From Polytrichum commune (Eukaryota > Streptophyta > Polytrichopsida > Polytrichales > Polytrichaceae), in NCBI GenBank assembly GCA_950295325.1, contig OX485809.1, forward strand, positions 7,688,001 to 7,752,000: a stretch of 64,000 bases of DNA. The letters run 5' to 3'. The notes below the pieces were generated by a model that did no database searches, was not told where the DNA came from, and was given only the letters and a program-made list of their open reading frames with translations. Positions within the stretch are counted from its first letter, which is position 1, and the number at the start of each line of letters is the position of its first letter. The position numbers and the translations under genes were made by a program. Shown piece by piece: positions 34,601-46,318 of this stretch.

Positions 34601-36303
34601 AGATAGATTAGGATATTGACTGAGAGCCTGTCGTAGTTGTTCCAAATGGGATCCATCAAGGCTTAGGCCATCTAAGCATTGTAAGCCCAGCAAAAGTTCA
34701 AACTCTCAGGTTTATAGCTCTTGTGTGAAGTGGATTTGAGTGGACAAGGATGCATGAGAGGCACCCCCACCAATTAAAAGGCTCTTGTCTTTGAGATCTT
34801 AACTCAAGCTCTAGTGTAAAGGGGGCCTGAGGGGCAAGCGTTTTAAAATGTAGGGTTTTAATATATTTCTAAAGCACCAGTTCAATAGTATCTTTAAAGC
34901 TGACAGGCGATTACAGACTGATCACAGCCAGATGCTCCTTTGCTGCCCATAAGAGTCACTTGATAGCATATGACAGAGTAGAGCAATTCAACAATCTTAC
35001 TTTACCTCAGCATGCTATCCTTAAAGAGTTTTTGTTGTCACCTTGTACATTTTTATTTGGGGCCGGGGGGATAGAGAGGACGCATTCCAAGGATCTAAGT
35101 ACCTTAACGTGGGATGGAAATGCTGGAGCTATGATGTGCATGTCTTCAATTAGGTCCTCCAGATGCTCGCCAAGGACTCCCACACACAAACTCACAAGAC
35201 TTCTGCACTGTGCGGATGATGATTTTGAACCCCCAAAGAACAAACCTGGTGTAAGTGAGGAAAAATATTGAGTTAGTTCAGCTTAAGCATCACTGCCCGA
35301 AGAGATAAGCCAGAGATTTAATACATGTTCTCTCCATAGAAGAGTGCAAGAATATTTCTCTGGTACTCGTGCACTTACGGATGGTTGATTGAAACCACTT
35401 CTCCCTCCTGAACATTGACCTAGGGTACAAGTGGCCTCTTCTCAAAGTATGGAGCACCAAGAGAATATAAATCTACTGAACCATAAAGTTGCAAATCACC
35501 TTTCAACCGCTATTTTCGGATTACATTAAAAGAATGCAGAGATGCATGTTCCATCTGCAACCTAAGATTCTGCTCTAGCACTCAATGCGCTTGCAGATGG
35601 TGTATTGAAAACGCTTCTCCCACTTGAACAATGATCCAGGATATGGGTGACCTTAAAGCATGGAGAACAGAGAGAATGTAAATCTATTGAAGCGTGAAGT
35701 TGCAAATCTCCTTTATGCCCAAAAAAATGTCGAATTACAGTAAGAAAACTGCACAGGTGCCTGTTTCAGCTATTCCAACCACAACCTGAAATATTGCTCT
35801 AGCACTCGGTGCACTTGCGGATGATTTATTCAAAACACTTCTCCCTCTTGAACAATGGCCTAGGTAGGACATAAGCAACCTCTACTCAAAGTATAGAGTT
35901 GCGTAAAAACTCGCCAAATTTATGTCACAGGATTAGGATTATACTAATAAAATTGCAGAGATGCATGTTCCCGTGAAGTCTCCAATAAGGCATACAATTG
36001 CACGAAAAAGAAGAGGCCACAAAAGAATTGTGCCATCAACTAACCTGACTGCAGCTTCCGATTGAACGATTGCGCTGGCATAGAAGAGCGATCGAGAGGT
36101 GTAGTGACCTCCTTGCGAGGCAAGTCTGCCGTAACATTATTGTTGCTGGCCATCCTACTCGTGGCAGCAGGGTCCCCATTCAACCCTGAAGAACTCGAAG
36201 GAACAAAAATTTCGGCACCCGAACGATCTTCTTTGCAGAAAAGGCAGGAACAAGAGGTATCGGTGCCTGATTGTCTCTGTTGACACCTCCCTCCGCCATC
36301 CAT
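31618..36303 (-). CDS. RNI-like leucine-rich-repeat protein of unknown function, 407 aa, six exons
   Basis: Exons, minus strand: 36303-36045, 35245-35103, 34230-34061, 33357-33280, 32858-32708, 32040-31618; phases close to 408 codons including TAG. The core reads as RNI-type repeats: SLVSLCVGVLGEHLEDL, LLAIARRRGLLCDELL, SWEILDVSGSDVTDSSL, RCSRLTHAAVCALVQHCPSL, RCGGTGLSDAIARRS and SLRWLVW. A conserved C-terminal module follows (LEDIDPKAWAV, MSVAERFRLAFISRDERLAP, then PKRAKNMRQNQRRAE near residues 365-380). I recognise this arrangement from a plant RNI-like family without a firm function. The repeat type is that of F-box/LRR proteins, but no F-box is visible. The basic KRAKN-RQ-QRR stretch could contact nucleic acid or target the nucleus; that is inference. 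The start is the first ATG after an in-frame TGA and is poorly conserved. MITEs sit in at least three introns. Confidence 0.88.
32120..32575. mobile_element. MITE (GGCC-TTTACACT-GAG family) in intron 5 of the RNI-like gene
   Basis: Right end inverted: CAGTTTACACTAGAGCTTGA followed by GGGCC. The left end near 32,127 is a degenerate counterpart (TTTGTAAACTGAGGGCC). Internal phrases match the 37-kb copy: GGGCCATGACC, CTCATCCAAAAGCCATACCA, CATGTGGGCCCTTCT, GCATGCCATGTA, CATTCAAACTTCCTCGG. It sits about 80 bases upstream of the last exon's acceptor. Confidence 0.7.
33474..33965. mobile_element. MITE in intron 3 of the RNI-like gene
   Basis: The left end GGTGCGTTTACACACAACCA and the right end, inverted, GGTGTGTTTACACGCAATTA match over about 20 bases. 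The roughly 490-base interior has no gene; the open frames inside are fortuitous. No clear target duplication. Confidence 0.7.
34306..34827. mobile_element. 522-bp MITE in intron 2 of the RNI-like gene, TSD TGA
   Basis: The ends are GGCCCTTCTACACTAGAGCT (left) and GGCCCCCTTTACACTAGAGC (right, inverted), continuing as TTGAGTT on both sides. TGA flanks both ends (34303-34305 and 34828-34830), a three-base duplication. The interior is rich in AGCTCAAG/CTTGAGCT-type inverted words. Confidence 0.8.
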
Positions 36304-37095
36304 ACCCCGCAACCCCTGTTTTATCTCACAATACCTAATCCAAATTCAGATGAATTTTCACACTTTCCAGTACCTTAAGCTCCAAATCTTCAACAATATC
36401 CTCCCTCGCACACTCAATTACCTTCACAAAAGGCCTTCCGCTGAATTAAAAGTAAAAATCTGTGAAATTATAGTGAACTAATTCCTGTGCAAAGAAGTAT
36501 GATTGGAGGACATTGGTTCTGCGACCATAATTGCAAGTCTCACATCCAAATTACTGATTCATCGGAGCTAAGGTGACATTTCAGAGCTCCTTCTTGTACA
36601 ATTTCTTCTCTGAGTGAATGAAACCCTTCTGTTTCTCCAGTAATTGATCTCGGAGCTCTTAGACTTGGAGGGTTCTTTCGCGAGCAGGAAGCAAGGCAGA
36701 GTAATTGCACGGGCGGTGCCCCGGAGCCGGTCGATGGAAATACCAGTGCGCCCAGACCCGGCCCGGCCTGACCTCGGCACGAAGGAGCTGTCGCTTGCTG
36801 ACCCTGCCCGACACAAAAGAAAATAAGGCCCCGGATGAAAATCAGTACCGCGGATGAAACCACGACACAGGTTACCGCAGATGGGGAACGACGACGAGAA
36901 CGCGTAAGGAACGCAGCTGGCGACCTTTACCCTGTCATGGATGACAATATCCAGATTGCATCTGCGTCACTATTTGTCATCCGGGGAATTTTTTTCGCGG
37001 GCAGGGGGCAGCAAGGTGCCAGCCCTTTAGACCGGCCCGGCAGTTTTCCGTTTATATGGAGGAGGAAGAGTGGTGCCAAGTGTCACCAAAACACT
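36304..37095. other. 5' flank of the RNI-like gene with GC-rich inverted repeat
   Basis: A left arm at 36,758-36,840 (GGCCCGGC ... CTGACCCTGCCCG ... CCCCGGATGA) faces a right arm at 36,968-37,042 (TCATCCGGGG ... GGGCAGGGGGCAGCA ... CCGGCCCGG). The block is markedly GC-rich for this window and lies 0.45-0.75 kb upstream of the start codon. It may be a transposon end pair or a promoter-associated fold. No frame here is a believable gene. Confidence 0.45.
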
Positions 37096-37099
37096 ATGT

Positions 37100-37865
37100 A
37101 TACTAAGGCCCACTTTACACTAAGGTAGACAAGCCTATTACACTTACTTCCAGGAGGTTTAGTCTCTTTTGATGTGCAATAAATTTAAGAACAAATCTAA
37201 TAGATTTGCAAAGCCTGTACGAATTAAATGTCAAACTGTATTGACGAGTGAACTTTAATTAGTGATGAATTTATAGAATGTAAATATGCGATCTTCGTAA
37301 GTGGATATATGAGTGTGAAGAAAGTAATTAGTGTTGAGCATGTGTTGAGTTTTAGATTTTTGGGATATCGCAACCAATGACCCACTATATTAATCCTTAT
37401 GATAGTACTAGAAGTGTTTGATTTAGGAGAATATTGAACCAATTTGCACCCAAAAACATGTCATGTCTACTTTGTAGGCAAGGGCCATGACACATGAAAT
37501 TGGGAGGTCCCTCAAAACTCATCTAAAGGCCATACCATGGAAGATTTAAATTGGAATTTGTGTGGTCACATACCTTCATGTGCAGTGTAAAGACAAACAG
37601 ACCAAACGAGTCTTAACCAAATGTTATTTTATACCATCTTATTCATGTGGGTCCTCCTACACAATGAGTTATATTAAATCACGGGTTATGAGATTTTGAG
37701 GTTTCTTGTCTCCTAGTTTAAATCCATGGTCTCTTAACATTAAATATGGTAGATCATGAAAACTTTATTCATTTCATGCCATGTAAGATCCATGTAGGGT
37801 TTACATCCATTCAAGCTTTTTTGGCCCCATAGGCCCTCAAGCTTTAGTGTAAGTGACCCTTAACA
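37100..37865. mobile_element. MITE (GGCC-TTTACACT family) between the RNI-like and reductase genes
   Basis: The left end GGCCCACTTTACACTAAGG and the right end, inverted, GGGTCACTTACACTAAAGCT followed by TGAGGG pair. The right half (37,455-37,865) is collinear with the 32.1-32.6 kb element: GGGCCATGAC, CTCATCTAAAGGCCATACCA, CATGTGGGTCCTCCT, CATGCCATGTA, CATTCAAGC. The left end assignment is less sure than the right. Confidence 0.55.
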
Positions 37866-38777
37866 TATGATATGGTCCCAATTTAGTGTGACATTAAATT
37901 TGGTGTGCCATATTAGTTAGAGTGGTCTACATGACTTGTCAAGTAACACCAAGTATCATGTGACACACACTCTGGTTGCCACCCAATGATTTTGCTATAC
38001 AATAATATGGGTCAATGATATTGTGGGTCAAAATAAATCAGATGTATGTTATAGTCATTGTAAAGTAATCACCCATATGGTGACTTTGGGAACAGCAAAT
38101 GATTTGGTTCACTTGTTAGAATAGTGTTAACAGAATAGAATAAATTGTATCTTGAATAAACTCCGATGGCCATGTCTAGAAAGTCATGACACTGAGACTG
38201 TGGGACCACAAGTGACATGGTGTGACCATTTGTTAAGGTGTACTACAAGATGGATAAGGTACGCACACATAAAGCAATACACCCAGACACTTTGAGGAGT
38301 TTAGAGGACTTACCAATGGACGAAGAGAATTTTTAAGGTAGATTAGCAAATGTGTGAAGTTGGTCTAATTATTCCGAGAAATCGGAGTCTGTATGCCTAG
38401 GTGCACCTACCTCACAACATGATAACACCAGAACTGCACTTATTCACGCCAAGTTAGTGTTTGCCAGATACTTGCCAGAAGTCAGTCAGTGACCATTACC
38501 GTGTAAAGAATGAAAGCCATGTGAGAAAAGGTATTGAAAGGATGATAAGGTTGAATGAATGAATGCTATAATTACATAATGTACTGTTGCACCACACCTC
38601 TTAAAATGCAAGTGCTATGCATCAATGGCTGTTGCCTGTGTTGGATAATGGCCCCAATTTGTCTATCACAATGTCTATCTGTGCCTTTCTAACAAGCACA
38701 AATTGTTTCTACCATCATTTCCCTCCAAAATTGATTATTAGCTCTGCTCCTCAACATAAGCCTCCGAAAAAAAAATG
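37866..38777. other. 3' flank of the diflavin reductase gene
   Basis: No gene and no clear repeat. It should contain the 3' UTR of the minus-strand reductase gene. Confidence 0.4.
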
Positions 38778-41700
38778 CTATGACCATGCCTCCACTACAT
38801 ACCGACCATGCCGCTCAATGTCTTTCAGATACCTGGATGCTGTCTCCTTGGGCCAGCCACTCTCTTTGGCAATAACATCCTCAAATGCCAACATAACATC
38901 TGCCGGCATCTTATTGGCAGATCCAGCAACATAGATAGCAGCTCCAGCCTGGATCATCTCCCACACCTTACTTCCCTGCGGACATCAAACCAACCACTTA
39001 AGCAAACCCTTGAAAATGCAATACCTTCTATCCTCACGACTTCTAAGAGATCTCAAACTCTTAATCATGAGATCGATTATGGTACATAGTGTGGGCAGAT
39101 ATATAGTGTGACTGTACATAGGGTGGGCAACCCTACAGTATACACCAGTACACATAAAAATTGTGTGTAACCCTAGCTACACTTGTCATGCCCTCTTGAT
39201 ATACCCACCTCCTTCTCACAAACCCACACTACTTTCAATCCAATAGAAATACTGTAATCTGTAACATGGACCTTTGATGTTAAAAGTTGTAGATTGATAC
39301 AAAATGTGCACCCATAGTCTTATCCTTAATGTGTGGAAATGAGTGTGGCCCACGGTATTTACCATAATCGGTATAGCATTACTCATTGAACAACTCCCAG
39401 TGTTAACGAAGCATGATGACTCTCCATGAGTAGAAGATTGCATGAATAAATTTTGACAAGGAGACGACAAACTTCAAGGTCCACAACCATGTCTTGGCAT
39501 TAACTGCTGTCAAGGATTCAGGTTTTCACTCCCATGGACTACACTAAATACCAGTACAGTAAAGACCAGGCAGATAGAAAACAGACCGTACATTGCAATG
39601 AAGTGAAAGACAAGGTTTTTGTCCCAAAACCTTCATGAGTACTGATATTGTACCACTTTGTAGAACATTACAAGCCTTTATGCAGGAACCGAGATATCTG
39701 AAAGTCCAATCACAGGAAGAAGATGAATTTACCTGTTCACGAATTTTGTGCTGGACATACACTTTCTCTTGTTGATCTCTTGAGAATGCAACGATGAAGC
39801 CACCCAAATCACCTGACAAAACACCTGTATCTTTCGACCATGCACTCCAATCCTCCTCAAAGAGGAAATCTTTTGCCTGATTCCTACAACCAAAGAAAAA
39901 TAAAACAGGGGCTACTTCCTCTCCAGTTTTAGCCATCGCCTCTCGTTCTTCTATAAAGGCTCGGAATGGAGCACAGCCTGTGCCCGGACCAACAAGAATC
40001 AATGGCATTGCAGGGCTAGGTAGTGTGATAGCACCCTTCGTAAACCATATCGGTACAAACACTTTCCCTTTCTTCGGGTTGAGTGAGGCCAACCATGAAG
40101 AGCATAGACCAATTCTTTTTCTTTTGAAGGTAGTGACCCAATCGACCACAGCCACAGCAATGTGCGCCTCATTTGGATGTGCCAGTTGAGATGATGCAAT
40201 GGAGTACGAGCGAGGTTGCAGATGAGGTACTGTTTGTAATAGCCATTCAAAAGGTAGCTGCAGAGGCAAAGATAACCCAAGTTTCAGTGACCACGAAGCA
40301 GGTAACGAGTGACTTCTTGCTCAATTGCTTAAAAATATGATTCTAAACTAACTTGCTGCATGCACACTGCTAGAAGAATGAAGACTAAATTGAATTGAAG
40401 TAAAATTTGTTTTAGTTTTCAATCAATTAATTGAAGTTTATCTTGGGGGTGCTCTAGATGGGGGTCCAAGGGGGAGAGTCCAACAAAATGGAGTAATCTT
40501 ATATGGCTGAGAGGTGTAAATTGGACTGAAGAAGGCCCTAAATGAGGGTCCAAGACCAAGAAGAAGCAAAGTCAGGTGTCTCCTACATGGCATCATTTTG
40601 GAGGGGAATACTAATGGTTCGAACCAAGATATGGATCTCAAGGAGAGCTCATGTTTTGGAGGGTCCAAGGGAGGGTCCGGTTCAAGGGTTCAATTTGCCT
40701 AAAATTGCTTCAAATTGGTCTCTATGTTCTTGAACCGTGGACCCCCATCTAAACTCCCCTTGTGTCACACCAGAATTGTCCTACTTGCTGGATATATCTA
40801 CAAATGAACACCATGACATTACCTGCACAGAGGGAAAATCTTCAAGTATCTCAAGGACTGTCCGCCTTTCCCGCTGGTTATAGCGATACAGGTCATCACG
40901 ACCTTCAGGAGTTGCAAAATACTGAAGTCTTTCCCTCTCATGTTGAGCTTTGGCAAAATGACTCATTACTTCAAAAAGGTACCGCCGAGGTGAGGCTGAA
41001 TCAACATCCATCAATGCTTCCACAAGCGTCCTGATGGGAACAGCTGTCTTTTTTGAGACATCCCCCTTCTGCTCTCCCCTTGAGGTGGGGCAAACATCTG
41101 AATCTGAGGCCTCCACTGTAACAAATGTATCTCCATCAAGACCACACCGTTTCAGAAACCTGTTGATAGAAACCGGATTTTGGTTTGGAAACAGAGTCAA
41201 AACATCTCCAGGAACATATTGCGCATCCTGCACTCCCATCCAGTTGTCATCACCACATCAATGGTAAGCAAAAGGTAAACTGCCAGCTCTGTTTGTAGGC
41301 TAGGCAGTTGATGCAAGGGGACAGTCGCATCAAAACAAGATTCACCACTTAAAGGTCTGAGGGGATCAATATATGACTATATGCACTATTTCTACAAGTC
41401 CTCACCAACTCTTCAAATCATTCTTTTATGTTTATGAGTTTCAAACTTTATTTTGAGTATTACATTCTAACACAAATAGCTTTTAAAAAAAAGTAAGTAG
41501 CTCAAATACATGATTCTGTGGATAGAGAGGCCCAGATAGCGCCTCTTCAATGCTTTGGGATTAAGACCTTTAGTTACAACACGAATCTAATTCTAGCTCG
41601 CTTACAACAAAGAAGGGAAAATCCACGAGTAGGTAATAAATTGTACCGAGTTTCCTAGATCAAGCTTGATATAGCGCACATCTTGTTCATGATCCTCACT

Positions 41701-42844
41701 AGTCATCCGACTGTTCTCCAACACCTGAGCAAAGATAGGCTTGCTGGGAGGGCCATAGCCAGAGCTGTTACTGTCATGCTCTGCTGCAGCTGCAAAAGGG
41801 TTCCCTGCGGCGTCCACCATAGCCCGTGCTCTGCCATGTTCAACCCATCTGTCCAGATACTTATTTAGTAATATGTACACAGCGCACACTAAAGAAAATT
41901 ATATAACAAGACAATCTCCTATTACTAGCTGTCAAAAATATGCCTGCAAGCTACCAAGCTCATTCAACAATCTTATTGATGATCAGACACATTCACATTA
42001 TAAATGCTCACCTCTCTACAATGTCCATCTTCAGACTTTCAAGTACTGCAGATAGCTCCGACTCTGGTGCTTGTGGGTGATGGAAGACGACTCGGTACTT
42101 AGGGGGGTCTAAGACACTAATACCTGCACACGGAAGAGCACGTTAAAAAGGGTGAGAATCCGTTAACGACAATAAAAGGAAGTGCTACACAACAGTTGTG
42201 CAATTCCACCTCCCTCAAGGACAAGTGGAAAAGAACTCAAACTCAAAACCAGTGCACGCATATTACAAGAGTCCCAGTCAGTTACAAAAAGCAGATATGC
42301 TTGATTTTGAGCATCTGCACAACTAACCTGCTTCGTCAGGATTTGGGTCTTCAAGGCCAGCAAGAAGTGGGACGTACTGGCGTACTGCAACCCACAGAGA
42401 TGCCAACCAAGGGTCCAATCCTGCTTCAAAGCCGGAAGGGTGCTGATCATCTCCCAGGCCTTTTGGAAGCAAAGCTTTCCCTCCCAAGTCCGACAACCTC
42501 CTGTCAAGCTTCTTGCCAGTCACGTTGTACTTCTGGTACCCAGAGTCTCCCAAGCCGAACACAGCAAACCGAGTTGCAGCTAACCACTGAGGCCCGAGGC
42601 TTTTGCGCAACAAGAATTTCCAGAAAGCCCTCATAGAGTCGGGAGGATCACCTTGTCCTGTTGTGGACACCACAAAAATGACATACTGCTCGGTTGGGAG
42701 GTTGCTGGGAGGGTATGAGTGCATGGAAGCCACCAGAGGTTGCAAATGATGGCGAGCGGCCTCTCGACCTACTCGTTCTGCCACATCTTGTGCGTTCCCA
42801 GTCTGAGTGGCATAGAGGATCAGAATTTTCTGCTTGTCCGCCAT
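38778..42844 (-). CDS. ATR3: NADPH-dependent diflavin reductase (ATR3/NDOR1/Tah18 type), 652 aa, six exons
   Basis: This enzyme takes electrons from NADPH through FAD and FMN to the Dre2/anamorsin protein, starting cytosolic Fe-S cluster assembly. Exons, minus strand: 42844-42328, 42123-42012, 41848-41647, 41227-40823, 40257-39733, 38975-38778; phases close to 653 codons including TAG. The flavodoxin domain comes first (LYATQTGNAQD near residue 10, VSTTGQGDPPDS, FGLGDSGYQKYN), then the connecting/FAD region (YVPGDVL, SPRRYLFEVM, ERLQYFATPEGRDDLY, PRSYSIASS at 427-435, GLCSSWLASL). The NADPH part follows (GPGTGCAPFRAF from 502, FFFGCRN, SRDQQEKVYVQHKIRE) and the VEAWS end, whose Trp should stack on the flavin. 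All cofactor motifs are intact and length fits the family (Arabidopsis 623). There is no membrane anchor, which separates it from cytochrome P450 reductase. Intron 4 carries a MITE. Confidence 0.96.
39080..39470. repeat. Dispersed repeat in reductase intron 5, shared with 60.1 kb
   Basis: TTTCAATCCAATAGAAATAC followed by T(G/A)TA and a TGGACCT motif occurs here (about 39,233) and at about 60,120. Adjacent TATAGTGTGACT-type words also recur near 59,702. Ends are not defined. Confidence 0.45.
40445..40759. mobile_element. MITE in intron 4 of the diflavin reductase gene
   Basis: The left end is GGGGGTGCTCTAGATGGGGG followed by TCCA; the right end, inverted, is GGGGAGTTTAGATGGGGG followed by TCCA. 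The interior repeats GAGGGTCCAAG-type words. The open frames inside are chance. Confidence 0.7.
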
Positions 42845-42964
42845 CTCTTGCACAGAAGTGCAAAAGAATTCTTCAGGGTCTTGGCTGCAGGGGCCGAACA
42901 AATCACAATCCAGCCATCCATCAGACACGTAAGCAGAATTCTTACCAAAACCACTTACCAAAAT

Positions 42965-43620
42965 AGGATATTTTCTACACTATAAACAAGCATCCTCACC
43001 ACAACATAGGATCCTCGCACAGAATGACTAGGGTCTGTATATCCAGGAGAAACTGCATTCATCCAGAAATTCTCAACTCCGAAGATGAGTGACTAAAAGA
43101 TATTGTTTCTTCTCTCCCTCAGCAGAAGTGTGAAATTTGTGTTTTGTTCCTGATAAACTGAGGGTAACTATGTGAAATGGTAACATAGAAATTTCTAAGC
43201 CATACACAAAACATCACACCACAACAAAAACCCTCAACCTCGCACGGAAAATCTAGGGTCTCCAAATCCAGGAGATACTGCATTCATACAGAAATTTTCA
43301 ACTCCGAAGATGCGTGACCAAAAAGATACTGTTTCTTCTCTCCTTCTGCAAACGTGTGGAATGTGTGTGTGTGTGTGTGTGTTCCTGACGGACTCAAGGT
43401 AACTATATGACATGGTAACATAGAAATTTGTCAGCCATACACATTAAACCGCACCACACCACACCAAAAACACTAAACCTCGCATGGAATGTGTGTGGCA
43501 TGTGTGTGTTCCTGATGTATTGAAAGTAACTATGTGACATGGTAACATAGAAACTTGTAAGCCATAGACACCACACCACATCGCACCATAAACCCTCAAC
43601 CTCGCATACCACTTTACAGC
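42965..43620. repeat. ~235-bp tandem repeat just upstream of the reductase gene
   Basis: Copies start near 42,985 and 43,200, with a shortened third from about 43,437. GGTAACATAGAAAT followed by TT, then AGCCATACAC, recurs at 43,179 and 43,414 (235 apart) and at about 43,541. Other shared phrases are CTCGCACRGAA, GGGTCT, ATCCAGGAGA, CTGCATTCAT, TTCAACTCCGAAGATG and TTTCTTCTCTCC. Copy 2 contains a GT dinucleotide run at 43,362-43,382. The array occupies the promoter/leader position. Confidence 0.8.
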
Positions 43621-44322
43621 ACTTGCACCAAAAATTCAAGCAAACCCTGGAGCCCTACTCACCCGTCTCATCCACGTTCCGCCGCAACCAATTCGCCAAA
43701 GCCCTCAAACCCAACGCTCGTCTTTATCTCCCCGACAAGAATAAACAACATACATAGGATCACGTTGCTAATAAGTTTTTCCTCCAGACTCCCAGAACTT
43801 CGGATCAAAGCTCCCAATTAAGACCTTGCTCCAACAACGTGGCCTCCCTGGAAGACAAGAAATTCGGTGACATAAACACAAAAGAAAAGTGTCTCTAAAT
43901 AGGGGTTTTGGACGAGGATGAGAATGATGATGATGATGACGATGGTCGGGGTTATTTGAACGAAAGTTGAAGCCCTAGCTACCTATCCACCTAATTGTCC
44001 CGGCAACTGACTCCCCCCGGACCTTTTCCTTTACAAATTTCGGGCATTGAAAGTGGGAGGTGGGTTGAAAAGATGGTGCAAGAATTGGGTGTGTGGATAT
44101 AGAGGGAATTGAATGAGGATGATGTATGATGAATTCCGAGAAGCTGGGGTTAGCGTGGCAAGCGGGCGGCCGACACATGCCGGCGAGTGCGAAGTGCACG
44201 CCGCCCACGCTTGCCTCACGCGCCTCTTGTAATGTAAGTAGATCAAGTGTTTTCGTCTTCCTTCGCTTTCTCTCTCTACTCTTCTCTAGAGAGAGGAAGG
44301 TTCCTTCTCTCTTGCGGTGGTG
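43621..44322. other. Far 5' flank of the reductase gene; GC-rich block at 44.1-44.25 kb
   Basis: Frames of up to 130 codons occur on both strands of the GC-rich block, but they match nothing I know and lack splice context. An ATGATG run sits near 43,920-43,945. No gene is called. Confidence 0.4.
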
Positions 44323-44678
44323 CACTGTAAACTCCGTAATATCACGCTTGTGGCAACCAAAGTGCACATGATATGTTTATGGAGTTTTGTAGTGTGAAGA
44401 TGGATGCATGACAAAAGAGCATTAGTGTGGCATGTGACATTATGGAAATGACAAAAAGTCAACATTGTAATAATCATAATGATGGCAACGTGATGCGTGC
44501 GAGCATCTGGTTTGAATTCTTTGGTGGTTTATTTTAATGTCAAAACCCATGATATATGGGAGGGAAACATGACAACAAGGAGTGAGATTTCAGTTGAGAA
44601 CATCCATTCCCTAGGGTTCAGGCTATAAGAGAATGAGTGACATCTAACTAGGAGGCTAATATTACGGAGTTTGGAGTG
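44323..44678. mobile_element. MITE with CACT...AACTCCGTAATAT ends
   Basis: The left end is CACTGTAAACTCCGTAATAT; the right end, inverted, is CACTCCAAACTCCGTAATAT. A longer relative lies at 58,507-58,984. The length is 356 bp with no coding capacity. The CACT start could suggest a CACTA-derived family, but no three-base duplication is evident. Confidence 0.7.
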
Positions 44679-45290
44679 TATTATGCATGTCAATAGTTGT
44701 ACCTAGGTACACAACTCCCATATTATACACAAGGGGATCAGCATTAAAACGGCTTAGAGGATGGCTTTTGTAAAAATTATATCAAATTAAAAATAAATAA
44801 AAGGACCAAAAAGTTGGGTGAAGGCCAAATTAAATAAAATGAGATGTAGAAAAAGATGGGTTGCGTATTTATTTATTTTAAAAACTCCACAACGTATATA
44901 AATTTTTGAATTTTTTTTTTATAATCTTGTAGAGAGTCTATTTTTAAAAGATCCACACAAGTGGTTGCCTCCAATTAAAATTAAAAGTCATTGGCAATGT
45001 TTTATTTATAATTTAAAAAATCAATATCTTATTAAAAGGCCCAAAAAGTTTGGTGGTTTGGCCTATGGTACTTGTATTTAAAAAATCATGTAATTAGGTT
45101 TTTAATGCAATTATATGCTTTAAGGAATATTCATTTCCTATATAACATTACATTTTTGGGGTTCCTTATTAAAAGGGCTATATGAGTTTCCTACATTGAA
45201 AAAAATTATATCACTCGAGATTTGACTAAAATGGATTATAAGTTATTATAATTAAGGCCATATTATACAGGAGTTGCCTACCCGGGTAGT
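44679..45290. other. Intergenic, very AT-rich
   Basis: No gene. Long A/T runs between 44,760 and 45,240. Confidence 0.4.
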
Positions 45291-46269
45291 TGTGTTGACA
45301 TGTGGCACTTTCACGTCCAATATGGATTAATTCCTCATCGAGTGGACATGGATCAAATCGTAATTTCAATTGTTTTCAAGGGTTTTATGTGTAGAGAATT
45401 TAGTCAACTATTGAGGGAGGTGCCCTCTCTCTTTGAGTGGTATTTTGCATATCAATTGTTATGTGACATGTGGCATTTTCATGTCAAAGATGGATTAATA
45501 CCTTAGGTCCTCAACACTGGTCAAATTGTGGTGTCAAATACTATGCAAGGTTATTTTTATAGAGAATATAATGTTGAGAGTTCATTTACTTTTGAGCAAC
45601 CTCCTCCCTCTCTACTCTTAAGGGTACTTTTAGGTACTTTATTAGATGGCATTTTTGCATGTTTTAATAAGCAGTTGCACACTAGATGTGCGACGTGTTA
45701 CATCATGGATAATCATGATCCATATAAGCATAATGGGCTCACATTCACGTCAGTGCAAAAAACATCAATGTCCTTTTCTTTTCTTTTCTTTTCTTTTCTT
45801 TTTATTAATATATTAATGTGACATGTGGTATTTTCACGTCAAAGATGGCTCAACCTCTTGAGGGACTACTAACACAGGCCAAATAGTGATTTCAAAAACA
45901 AACAAAAAAAAAAAAGCATTTGTAAAGAATTTAGTATACATGCTCTCGAGCTACTTTCTCTTTGTCAACACTTTAGGTAGGCCACACGAAGGCCCCCTCA
46001 TCCTTTGGTGGAATTCACATGTTTCAATCAAGAGTTGTGTGATAGTTGTGCGACATGTGGCACTCCAATGTCAAAGATGGACTAAACCTTAGGGACTTGG
46101 ACACAAGTCACATTGAGTGGTTTATATCTTCTGAGGGGTTTTTCCATAAAGATTCTCTTATCTATTTTGTACATAATGTTTGCTTCCCATAGCACATAAA
46201 ACTTTTTGTATAAGACTTATGGTCTCATTCATCATGTTTATCATGCCACCTAACATTTGTATAAACGCA

Positions 46270-46318
<49 letters not shown>

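Noticed and set aside
36540..36863. 107-codon minus-strand frame upstream of the RNI-like gene
   Set aside because: It is created by the GC-rich inverted repeat; composition and context do not support a gene.
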